A stretch of DNA of 64,000 nucleotides. It comes from Acanthaster planci. Its lineage: Eukaryota > Echinodermata > Asteroidea > Valvatida > Acanthasteridae. The stretch spans positions 1,290,429 to 1,354,428 of the forward strand of contig NW_019091420.1 of NCBI RefSeq assembly GCF_001949145.1. Direction: 5' to 3'. Positions 24,139 to 36,500 of the stretch are shown one piece after another (positions within the stretch are counted from its first letter, which is position 1; each line of letters opens with the position of its first letter). A program made the position numbers and the translations under genes. The notes under the pieces were generated by a model. It worked only from the letters and a program-made list of their open reading frames with translations, made no database searches and was not told where the DNA came from.

Positions 24139-27100
24139 GGCGTGGAATATTTTCATCTTCCACCTCATGAACTTCTCCCAATGCACGTATGTGTAACATA
24201 CTTTTATTTTAAACTGACTGCAAGTGGTAAATTTTAACGGAGGCAATTTTTGTGTATGTCGCATCTATTTCGTGTGTATTTCAACAATAAGGATTTTGGT
24301 GTGGTACAAGTGATTGATTAAAAAATCTTTCGGAAACGTCTGTTACTTCTGATACGACCAAATGTATTTTTGGCCAATTTAGTAACCCGCAGCCTTTAGT
24401 GGGATTACTTCGTCCCTCATTCCTCCAACATCTGACGTAATATTTCGGAAATCTTGGACATTATTCTTTCAACACCGAGTTACAAGGCAAATCCAACTAT
24501 AAAACAATGTGTCAAATTATACCCTACTACCAAACCTATAGGACCCAATTCCTGACGACACTTTCCGATTGTATCATCGCCGTTCAGTGCAGAGCTCTCA
24601 AGTTGATGGAGCGACATTTCGAAATCACACTCGTGACGTCTTGGGCCACTGAAGCTGTCTAGACAATGGCATTGACGACAGGAAGGGAAATTGACGTATG
24701 TCAACCCTGTCTAATTAAAAAAGCTTTGAAAAAATTAACTCGTCTAGATGCGTGGTAAATGACCCAATTAGGCTTAGTACCAGCATACACGATCACCTTG
24801 GCCTGCTCATTGCAATGACCCGTTCTTGAATTCCGTGGTTCCACGCAGCACAGGGAAACTATACTATTAAGCATATGCAATGCATAGTCCATATGATGCA
24901 CTGTCCCTTTAGTAATCGCTGAAGCAACAGTATTATGTCAGTCAACGTTGTTAACGATTAAAAATGCATTAATCATGGATGCAATAATGCTTCCGACATA
25001 CATGTACATAATCGGAAAAGCCATGCTTTTTACTTTTGTCATTCTTTCACAGTTGCTTTATAGATACAACGGATCAAAACTCACCCGATTCCCGGATACC
25101 GTAAAGGAATATAATTGTATCTTATTTCAAATCCTAACCCAACAGAAAGCTTACTTGCGGGCTACTTTTTTAAATTCCAAGATATCGTAAAGGAGTATTG
25201 TCTCTTATTCTAAGATCTTTGAAGAGAATGTCCATTTCTAATTTGGAATAGCCGTACACAATATGGCCATAGACTTACGGGAAAATGACCGAACCTAGTA
25301 GGGAAGAAACGCACTGGACAGCATTCTCGAAACAGTTATAAAAACAATGTAAAAACTAAGCTTTGATAACTGTGTGTTTCAGGGCTCAAAAAGGTAATCA
25401 AATTACTGAGTTATTATTTTTCATGATGCATTAAAATGTAAAATGGCAAAACGTAAGTCGTGCTATACCATTTTGTAGTTAGCTGCTTTGTACAATAGCC
25501 ATCACGCATGACGCTCAAAGGATAACAGATGAAGCATGTAGAAGGTAAAGGATTCTTTTTAAGGTCTCGCATTCATGCCACGTACACCTCTCTCCCCTGG
25601 GAAACGGAACAGCCCGCAGCACCTGTCCCATTTTCAAACCGATGACAGAATAGGAATGTAATGCAATGATGACTGACACATCACTGCTCCGTGCGCAGCA
25701 GACCCGGAGCATCCGCACTAAATAAAAAAAATGAGCAAGTAGACGTGTTTCAAGCCTGTATCTAAGCTCCCAGCATAATTGTCTCATGAGAAAGTTGTAT
25801 GGTTTTTCCTTCGAGCACTGCAGCTCATGTGCTTCCCTTAAACAGAGAATCTCGTCATTCCCTCCACTTTAATATTTGCGATTAAGAACAAGTTCTTGCA
25901 CCTGTCGGCAATTACACTTTTATACTACGGACCGCTTCGGAGTTCATCAACAAATCTGAGGAAGCTGAACATGTCAAGTATCCATAATGTACTTTCAAAA
26001 CCCGATTCAAAGACTAAACACCCTGTCCTATCAGCAACTCGAGACACACCATAGCGACAGCCGGTTGATAAATACTCCTTCCCCGACGCCCTTTATTGAA
26101 GGTCGAAATGATGCTTGCCAGTGCAAGAGCAGGATATTCGATGAACTCGAGACTTGAATGGAGACTAGTTAACATCACGCCCGCGCAGCCTACAGAGAGC
26201 ACACTTCGCTTCGGATGAGCACACCAGGTAACGACTGAACGTTGCAAATACACGCTGGTCAGTGGCTGATAAACTGTCGGATTGCGAACAGCTTGTATTT
26301 GATGCACTGAGACACAACCGGGGCTTCGCTATGCTCTCAACCTACCAGCAGATTTCAATGAAACGAAATTCTGCAATTTAACCACGTTTATAATTGTATT
26401 GCTCCAGGACTGTGTTATTTCGCTTCCCATCGCGTCGAGTTTCCTCCTCATCAATTGAGGGTGAAAAAATTGCCATTCCGCCCATCGGGCCCGCAGGTGA
26501 GGCGCACGTTGCAGCTGGTATCACAACCGGGACCTTCAGGCCGTTGTTTCAGGCAATCATGACGGAATGCTTTTTGTAATCGGACGAACCAGGAGCCGCG
26601 ACAATTATCATATCTATTTGGATTTCATAAAGCTCCTGCGGGGACGAACAAAATGCCGTCTCTCTCCCTCCGAGTTCTCACGTTGCAGCCATCAGAGGGG
26701 AAAATATCTAGACAGACCTGTTAACTCGCTGGATAAAATTAATCAGGGATACGGCAGAGTACGTAACATTGCACGCCCACTACCCCCAAGATAACGGCAG
26801 CTTCTCACGCATCTCTGACGGCCTTTCCCCGGTCAAACACTCTTTGCTTGGCACGCCTGGCCTTTTGAAGTAGCTGAACTTGGACAATTCGCGGTGCACT
26901 TTTTCCGGAAGATTAAATCCAAGTTTCCGTGAGAGATGAAGCTTCGAACATTGCGGTCTTTCAATTTTTTTCCTTTCACCCGATAGGCAACCGGTGCTCA
27001 CTCAATATAGAACAATCGTGCTGACGCACGACAGAAGTGCTTTGATGACATACTGCCCATAGTATATTATACCCAATGCACAAACGGTGGGCCGCGGACT

Positions 27101-27311
27101 TGATCAAACGAATGTTTTGAAAAACGTGAGAATGTTTTTCTTTTTCTCTCAAACACTCGTTATGCATACAGTGCGCTATAATTGACGCCGAGGGCGACCA
27201 CCCAGGTTGAATCCTAGCACGTCCTGATTTTTGTGTTGATAAAAAAGTGTCCAGAATATCAGTGGCGTTTTGACGTCACTTTTGTTATCGAGTAGTGTCT
27301 AAATGTTTGAA

Positions 27312-27318
27312 TATAAAA
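27312..27318 (+). promoter_or_regulatory. candidate TATA box upstream of the signal-peptide exon
   Basis: TATAAAA lies 159 bases before the preferred ATG, which would give a transcription start near 27,345 and a 5' UTR of about 130 bases. Only the motif and its spacing support this. Confidence 0.25.
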
Positions 27319-27476
27319 CTGTCAAGACGAAGCACTATCTTCAGCTGGATATCTCCGTGTATACCGTGAACAATCTTCAAACGGCCGGGGTACTGCGTGT
27401 ATTCCATCAGCCTTTGTTCATCTCTGACAAGAGAGACTTGCGAGCCAGACAGGCTAAACTTGGACGATTTGGTGAA

Positions 27477-27566
27477 ATGGAGGGAGGCATTGCTTTGGTC
27501 TTCATTCTATCTCTAGGCGTCGCCCAAGGGATCGGGACAACTCAGAACAGTTTCACATCAGTACAG
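27477..27566 (+). CDS. signal-peptide exon of the C-type lectin gene
   Basis: Thirty codons: MEGG, then the hydrophobic core IALVFILSLGVAQG, then a polar stretch (TTQNSFTSVQ). This is a typical cleavable secretion signal, with likely cleavage after VAQG. The donor is CAG|GTACGT, phase 0. The same frame is open upstream to an ATG at 27303, but that would bury the leader inside the protein, so the ATG at 27477 (G at -3 and +4) is preferred. The assignment to the exons 25 kb downstream is an inference; the exon could belong to another gene. Confidence 0.5.
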
Positions 27567-30500
27567 GTACGTGCAGAAGTAAGGGGTGGGGGTCTTTAAA
27601 TGTCCATGCGAAGATGAAGGTTGGCCGTCGAAAGTTTTTAGATCTGAGCATATCATTGTAGGCCTACAAGAATTTCACACACCCAGGGAATGTAACAGTT
27701 GAAAGAAGATATATCTTTTTTATCTATATTATTCACCACCATCGTGAAAAAATATTGAATCTACTTGTAGCTTTACAAGCATATCAATAGACTGCAAAAG
27801 TAGGGAAGCACCAACCACCACGGTACTATGTAACGAAAGTTTGTTTTCTTTAAAGTGTCAGCTATTGATCCTTTAATCAAATCCAGTTACAATATACCAA
27901 CCGGGTCGAGCAATAGCTGTTTCTGTTTTTTTTCCTGTTGTTTTTGATATCTTTACCAACGTTGGGCAAATGCCAACTGATTGCAGCAAAGATTGTTCAT
28001 ATTCAACGAGGCTGGTTCATGAGCCACAATAACTGTGTGTGGGGAGGTTTTAATATTTCTTCGTGAAATCTTTGTTATTGTTTCCGGGATACGTGACCGT
28101 ATTTTGTGGCATTTTTACTAATCCGGTTCGACGTCGTCATAATCGCAGACGCGCCACAATATACAGGCTCACACTGGACTATCGCTGAAGTTGCGCATTA
28201 ACTTCCGGTTCCACAGTTCCATGTAAACGGATATCAATGCATGTTTATGTGCAGTGAAAGAGCAGTGGGCGTGGTTTAAACTGAAGTGACGTCACACTCA
28301 AGAACCGGATAAGGAAAAGCAAAGACAAACTTCTCCCAAGAAATTCGCCCTTTTGTGGGGAAGGGAGCGAAGGGAAGGGTGCTGTCTGGATCAACTCATG
28401 ACTTTGTGTGTCGATGTTTTGAGCAATGTGGGTAAAATTTCGCCCTGATGTTGGAATATTGTCCGTGTATTTAGACAGTACATCAGTTGGTAAGTGCCTG
28501 GATGGACACGAGGTGATGTAATTAGAGAACCCATTTGCACAGCATTATGAAGTATGGTGACCAAGAGGCTAAGCCAGTAATGACTTTTTTTTTTTTTTAC
28601 GTCGGAGAGCATAGTTCGTAGTGGCCTGCGTCAGAACGTTTCACTGCCATAAATTGGTCGAGGTGAAATGATTAGTGTTAGATACCGTTTGTTTAGGCAC
28701 TTTTAGCACTATTTTGCCTCTTCAGGAAAAGAAACAAGTCTTGCGCCCCAAAATAGCCCGTGTTGGTTTCGGAAGAAGTTGCGGGATAATTGCTTACATG
28801 TGATGGTAGTATAAACAAAAACTTAAATAAGTGTTGCAAAGCTAGAAGGACTGAGCTTTGACTCACGTACATCCCCGACTGCAAACAGACCTGAAGTCTG
28901 TTATGTTGCTAGCTGAACATGAACTATGATGGGAGAAACAGCTGTGTGGTCTGATAAAAGACTTGATTCTTCGGTCGTTGCTCGCGAGAGGCAGCTGATG
29001 ATGACGGGGAGGAGAGCTGCTAGAGCATTTAGGATGAAGATGTAGCGGCGGTTGTGGATGTCATGGCCTTCAGGTCCACCGCCACGAGAATGGCGCGGCT
29101 CACTGAATGAGCCATTTCGGCATTCCGACGGCGTGGCCCAAAATGGAGTGCGTCTGAGGTCATTCGAGAACAGCAATTATGTTCGCGCGAGGTCTGCCTT
29201 ATCAGCTCTTCCATACACAGACTCGCGCGCATGCTCTGTTCTCGAACGACCTAGCCATTTTGAAAAACCAAACAGGCTCATTCATGGAGCCACTCGGCAG
29301 GACATCTGGTTCAGCAAATTCATTACTGGGAACCAGTCAGATACAACACAGATTACATGAGATTCTCGCTGGTAACCAGTGTCTATTTATTTCCTGTGCT
29401 TAGCGATTTTCTGCGCTTGTAACAGCTCCACAAAAATGGTCCTGGCCAGTGAATCAACATAGATTTGTTGGAGGTAAGAAAAGTGACTGCGTGACAATAA
29501 TAACCGGCCTCATCGTCACCATTTTCAGCATTGCTAGCACCGTCACTATCTTCACCTCTATCATATCGCCACCACCTACATCTTCACCATCGTTCCCACC
29601 GTCAACATTATCACCACTTCATCATTTCCGCGGCTATCATGTGTCATGCTATTTCTAGACACCATCACTATCGCCCGAACCATCCACACTACCATGTCCA
29701 TGTATTGGTCGACATTAGCAGTTCAAGTAATAACAGAAACAACGCCAGTAACGATCGTAATAGTGATTGTGGTATAAACTATACGGGTTTTGATTGGAGA
29801 CATATTGTTTAGTGGTTAGGGTTTGTAGCTTCTGATCATAGGGTCAGGAGTTCGAATCCAGCTGGTGGCAGCATGTTGTGATCTTGAGCAAGTCACTTTA
29901 CCCCATGTGCTCTCTCCTCCCAGGAGTAAATGGATACCTGTGAGAGCAGAAACGGTAATATTTGGCCTTTTGCGCCAAAATGGCAGTACTGGGATAGTAT
30001 ACTCCCCAGGGAGCTGAGATGGTTTTAGGAATGTTCATAGATATGTGAACCTAATGTGCAGGTAAAATAATGGCGCTTTGAAACGTTGTGGAAAACGCAT
30101 TACAAATGTTGTAATTATTATCATTATTATTGATGGAGACAGTGGAAGTGATGTGTGCGGTGGCAGCACTCTACAAGAATTCATATGTTAATTTAAATGC
30201 CATGCGGCATCATGGTCTGGTGGTTTGGCACAGACACCAGGAGGTGTGAAGCCAGACAGATTCTACAGTTAAATGGCAACAGAAATAGAAATGAAATGTG
30301 ACGAAACTGCTCAAGCTGACATTGTTCACGACGCTCACGAAAATGATATTTGATGACGCATGACAGTGACACAGTAATTGAATCGAATGGGTCTATTACA
30401 GTCCACATCAGTACTGGAAAGCATGTCGAAGCGCATAACAGGAAACCTTAAGTTTTTCTCTTTGATGGATACCCGCAAATCTAAAATACGCGATGCATTT

Positions 30501-33500
30501 CGAAATATTTCATTACAGTTTTTTTTGATGAAATTTTCTTAGACACACATTTTGTACGTGCATCATTATACTCTTCTTCAGTGTAGAAAGCTATTTGCCA
30601 GCCTCTGTGGGTTAAGAGTATTCAAAAGTTAACTCATGACACATTTAAAAACTTTCCAAGCTTTTCTGGACAACTGCAGGTGCTCTTGCCTTGATGTCAA
30701 TCGGAAAGGCGCTGTTCAGCTTATGTTCTGTTATCGAACTCACCACTTCTTCATTGAAAACACTTCTGAGAAAGGTTTGATCGTTGGTGTATGGCTAAGG
30801 ACATGCATTCACAGAACCACAGATCACCTGAGAAATTGAAGTTTTGGACAACAACATTTCAGAAATTGTTGAACTCTATACACAAATCAGTTTCTCCCTC
30901 GAATGACATCACAGTTTGCAAAGGAATATGAAAATTCACATCAGTCTAAAAGCAATAAAGTATTAAAATACATTTTAAAATAGCAAAACAGAAAGTGAAA
31001 ATAAGGATAATTGAAAAACAACGATGAATTTTGTTTCAGTAAAATAATCACAGTGCAGGGATCTGTAAATCATCCTAGATACTTGAAATTCAATGTGTTT
31101 CAACATAGGAATGATGTCGATACCATATGGCACCGGGTATTACAAGGAGCTTTTGATGTATGATTTACTGAGTATTTCTTTATCGTACGAACGTATGCCT
31201 ATAAAAGTCAGTCACTGCATTTTTTATGCAGCCGTTAGTTTAGCTATAAGATCCTTTTCATGCGTACATATGTTATGGTTGATTTCACTATGCATTGTGC
31301 TGCAGCACTGAATATTCCGGTATCAGTCATCATAATTAACATGGAGAATACAATGGGTTACACCGCCACGCCTTTAGCCACGCAGCGCGTGCCATGTCTA
31401 AACAGCCTGCACGGGCACGAAGTTTAAAAATCCAGACTTGCAATGCTCTTGTATCGACTTAAGCCACTAGCTGCCATCTTATCGTTCCGAATACGAAGGT
31501 CGTCGTTTGCTTGTATAACTGTCGATGCTACGAACGATTTGGTTAACAACCTTTGCATCTGGCACGGTAAGATGGTCGCCGATGGCTTCTGTGACTCAAG
31601 TAGGCTGATAAAAAACGTTGCTCTTTATGTGAAGTCCGTGAGCATGTGCCCTTGGACACAGCTGCAGAGCAGAATCCGCCATTTGTTTGGTCACGAGTCA
31701 TAAATGTCAACAGCAAGCCTGAAAATAAAAAAATCACTTCTTGAGCCCGAACTTCTTTCTTTCCACGACCTGAAACGCGGCACTAAAAGTATACATGAGT
31801 CGATATTAACAGCACAAAGCCCAGAATTCCCCGCAGGTCAAGTCAGAGCATCTGCTCTTTCAGTATGATACATTGTAGGAGGTTATTACTTTATTTTTGT
31901 AATACAGAGCAAAGTGGAGGGAGAACCCTATGTATTGACCGACTTTAACGGCTGTCGCCACGATCAAGAGATTTATTTTATCCGGGCGTTAGCAGAATCG
32001 ACCCAGAGAGCTGGAAATACTTAGGCCATCACACGATCGTCGCATATGCCTTCTGACTTCACTAATCTTGGTTGGTTTGGTAAAGTGATGCCTCTGAATG
32101 GCATGCTAAAGTATGGTGTCTAAGTATGCCAAAAACACTGGGCTAAGAAACAATATTCATTTCTCTATCTGTCGATCCGCCATCGTAATCATCACGCTTG
32201 ATGAGTTGTTTATTGCTCAGCATGCAATGTCCACATTTCTTAGGCAGTCCAGGTAAGTCTCGTTTCGCCCATCAAATCACGCGAAACAGAGACCATTCCG
32301 TCCTACCCTGAAACATATAACCAGTAACTTAACTGCCTTCCAGCAGATTTTTCGGTCACCAGAACAGCTGGTTGATTTCTGAGAAAATTCATATCTACTG
32401 CTTATCGTTGACGGGGTCATTAGTAATTGGAACAATGGCGGTATTAAGGTCATTCCTAAGTAGATTAACGTGTGTAGCCCTTCGCCTAGCATGGAAGCAA
32501 TTAGCGTTCATTCCTATGGGCTTGGAAAAAGAATGGGTATGACGTGCAATAATGTGCGAAGAAATGCTTTCTCTGCAAAAACAGGCCATAAGCCACATCA
32601 AATATCACTTACAAAAAGCTTTTTGACAGTATCTACAGAATTAATGCAGAGATCAAACTATGGCTACCGAAGGAGAGGGTTTAACCTTTCAGGGAGTCAA
32701 ATTTGAAAGAAAAAGAGACGTGAAAACGAAAAGTCAGTTTTCACATTGATAACAATGAAAAGCTATGGAACAATGGAGCAGCAGGTTTGCTGGACAGCCT
32801 TCAAATACCAATTAAGAGAAAAACTTATGTACCACACACGTTTCCTGCATTATATGATCAAGTAGTCAGTGGCGTACATTTGTGCCGAAAATTGGGGGAT
32901 GGGGAATGGTAAGGGATGACTTGGCCGACCATAAAAATTTGAAAAGGGGGGGGGGTGACACCATATGACTCTTTACAGAGGTCAATGATCATTATATCGA
33001 TGAACATCTGTAAAATGTATTCAAGATGGTACATTTATGGCTTTTAAAAACTGTCCTTCCTTTTTTCAGTGATATTGAATGCATTTTAATCGTTGGAAGT
33101 CTAAAATTCTTTTCACAATAAGCTTTAAGTGTTTTGGTCACCACAAAAAAGTGGGGGGGGATGATTCGAAAGCCCATCCCCACCTCAAAAAGTGTGGAGG
33201 ATATTTATCCCCATCTCCCGGGATTAAAGCCCATGACAGTAGTGAAGAAAGTGAACTGTAACCGAATCTTTATCATAGTGCAGCCCACAACACAGAAGCG
33301 TGTCCGGTGGATTCCCGGGATTAAAATTGTAAATGGGATTTTCGACGTAATTCTAATTTCGAGAAGGGAATATGGAAGCCATGAGTGAACCATATCAATG
33401 TTGCTTTCGAAATTATATTTGGAGATACTAAAATATGGTCGTGTCAGAACTCTGACTGAGATAGTAAAATAAAGAAATTGGAAACTCTCCCGAAATATTG

Positions 33501-36500
33501 TGAAAAATTCTGACATTTTATTTTTTATTTGATTTGATGAGAGCCGGAGATTGTTAGTGTCAGAGTACATTGGCCACTATAAGACCATGAAACTGTCGTC
33601 TTTGCACTTTCTGTGCAACTTTATACTTTTCTTCTGGGCGTAAAACAATTAGGTTCTTTCGACGTTAAGTTGCATGAACTCTAGAAGTGTTCGCTTGGCA
33701 TCCACCAAGGCTGCTTTTGTCACGGTCTTCATGGCGCAGTTTACTTCACCGCCCAAAATGTGATCGGCCCTTGTCTTCGTATTCCTTTTTTTTCTGGAGG
33801 TCACAAAAAAGTTTCAGTTTTGGAATTAATGTCTATGGCAGAGTGTCCCACGTCACGGACTCTTCACTGTGCCATATATGGACAATGCATGGCCAAGTGC
33901 TAATTACTCGATCAGACTAAACAACTATACTCACCTCCTGCGTCTACATCTGTTGCCTAGTTACATATACATTCTCGATGCAAATCAAGCGAAATTACAT
34001 TTGGACGAGCACTCTTGAAACAAGGCTTTGGAAACGAGTTTGAGGAATATCTGTTCTTGCTTGGGCTTTCCTGAGGATACGTGCTTTCGGCTGTTTAAAA
34101 AACAACAGGATTTCATTTGTCTTGGGGTGGGTAAAGATTAGATTATTTTTTTTTTGAGAATCTGCAGTTAGCAGCAACATCTTATTTAGCAACCTATCCA
34201 CCAAAAATTGCTTTGGACAGGCAGCTTTCGCCTGTACAAACTTGATAAACCCCAGGTTTTTAAAAAAAATCTTTGTCGCATATATTGGTAATGCTGGTGA
34301 ACAGATCTTTGTATGCCCTTCGAATATAGTACAATGAATGGATGGACGTCATTAGCAACGAGAGGTATTAATTGAAAATGGACTGATATGAGGGGACATT
34401 GAGGTTTTATTAAAATCCCCGCCGGGGTGTACAGACAAATTCTAAATCTTTGATAAAACCTCAAGTACGGTAGTTGTCTGATTGCTAAACAAATGTTATA
34501 GATATAGATATAACCTGGTCATATCTCCCGAGTCTGATTTATGCTCAGTGAACGTATGACAGAGGCACACCTGCTTTTCGCGCCTTACACATAAAAAATC
34601 CAGCTGTGTGATGGATTGCTTTTAATTTAGGCTGGTTGCTGGTCACGCTGGGGAACAGGGATCTTTTGGAGGAATTTGAAAGATGATTTGCAACTACCGT
34701 TTGTTCATCCACAGGATACTATTCCGTAAGCTTTTGATACAAGAAGCGAGTTTCAAGGCGAATCGTGCGAACTTAAAAGCAAATTGGCCTTGTTATGCCG
34801 TTGCCTAATCCACACAGGCCCGCCAAACTCCCTGTTTCAGTGGAAACGGAGTCCAGCGTCGTAGAATAATAGAAACCGTAAAATGTATGTGTGGTACAGA
34901 CAAATTAAGCGACGTTTCACTGGACCTTTCCGATGGCCCCTTTTAATGGCGGAAAGTAATTTGTTTGGTTTTGCACAAAGCGACTGTCACGGAACATTGG
35001 CTTCATACAATAGTTATCACAGTGCTTAGTTGTTTACTGCCATTGCCGGGGGCCACGGCAAATGACTACTAGCAGCAGAACCATGGTTACCAGATTTGTC
35101 CATGCGCAGTTACACGTTGCATAAAGACACAAGACAGGCGTTCAATGAGTGAAATCCTCAGGTATAGGCCGATTCATATTTTAGGAGAATGTGAAAGCGA
35201 AACGAATTTGACGTCACGAAAAATTTGCTCGAGTGGAAATTCGCAATACGAATAATTGATCTGCCCTCGAATACTTGATCTGCCCTCGTAAATTCCTGTT
35301 TGTGTTCTCTTTGAAGCCGTTGCAGTTGGTGTAGATTTTCAGGAAATAAACCGGACGTCACAAAGTCGTGTGTTCGCTTTTCGCGAAGTATGAACTGGCC
35401 TTACAAGCTATGCAGCGTTCACATTGCAGGCGAATGCGACAGAGAAGCGAATTTGACGTCACACAAAATTTGCAGCGAAATTTCGCTCGCGTTGAAATGT
35501 GTTCAACTTTTGCGAATTCACAATGCGAACATTTTGATCTCGCCTCTGTGCCGTTGCAGTTGGTGTGGATTTTCAGGAAATAAACTGGGCGTCACAAAGT
35601 CGTGTTAGCTTTTGCGCGAAGTATGAACCGGCCTTATTTGTAATAGCATCGTTTTTAGTCGATGGTTCCTGTAGTTCGTTGTGTGCTTTCATTGATGCAC
35701 GCAATGTGCAAGGGAACCACCAGAAAAAGTGTCTCAAATCAAGAGAGCGGCCATATCTATGGTTTTAGCTCAATCCAGTTCTCAAAGATGCACGAGTTAA
35801 CGCTTGCCTACGGTGATTTTGTTTTTTCGGGTACAACTTTTCGAAAGGACTGAGAGATTTATTTCAGAGAAATGGGGTACAATGGTGACAATCATTCTAA
35901 CAAAATGCATGCCTGCACACCGCCAGACATGAATTTTTAGCGCCTTTATAATCGCCCTCGCGACAGATCGTCACAAACTCATTTCAGACCCAATTCAGAC
36001 AGTATTTTGGAGACAACTGATGGCTACGGACTTGACGTACGGCAGATTGCCTGGAAACCTTTTCAACAATTATACTCGGTGTAGCAGAAAGGCTACTTTG
36101 AATCAATGTTCAATTTGAATGCAACAACAGGCTTTCCTGCGGGTAAGGAATGTTGCTGCCTCTTCCCACTGGTATTCACACACAAATTATCAAAAATTAG
36201 ATTTTTCTATTCTATATTGTAACAACCCTCGTACAAAATGTCTCGCAGCGCTTGGATCCCTTTTTGGCACAGATTTCCAAAGGCAACACTTATTGATACT
36301 TTCCCCCGTAAAGCTGGCTGCAGAATTTGAATTTTATCAAAGCTCCAAGTCTAATCGGGGATACAGATCTCTTTGAATGACCGTTGCGGGAGACCGTGTC
36401 CATCTCTTGCGTGCTGAAGTAGACCACCCATAAACGCTGAGCATCAACCGATAACGACATACAGCCCGCTAAATCGTTGGCAAATGTTGTAATAACAACG

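Larger units (their letters stand above)
18672..27476. other. intergenic region between ATP1B and the lectin gene
   Basis: No exon is supported here. The stretch holds the ATP1B 3' UTR, a hAT-like element, copies of three dispersed repeat families and a perfect 96-bp tandem duplication. Open frames present are short and lack domain content or splice context. Confidence 0.6.

Noticed and set aside
27303-27476. N-terminal extension of the signal-peptide exon from the ATG at 27303
   Set aside because: It would place a typical cleavable signal peptide 58 residues inside the protein. The TATA-like motif lies inside this stretch, suggesting it is promoter and 5' UTR.
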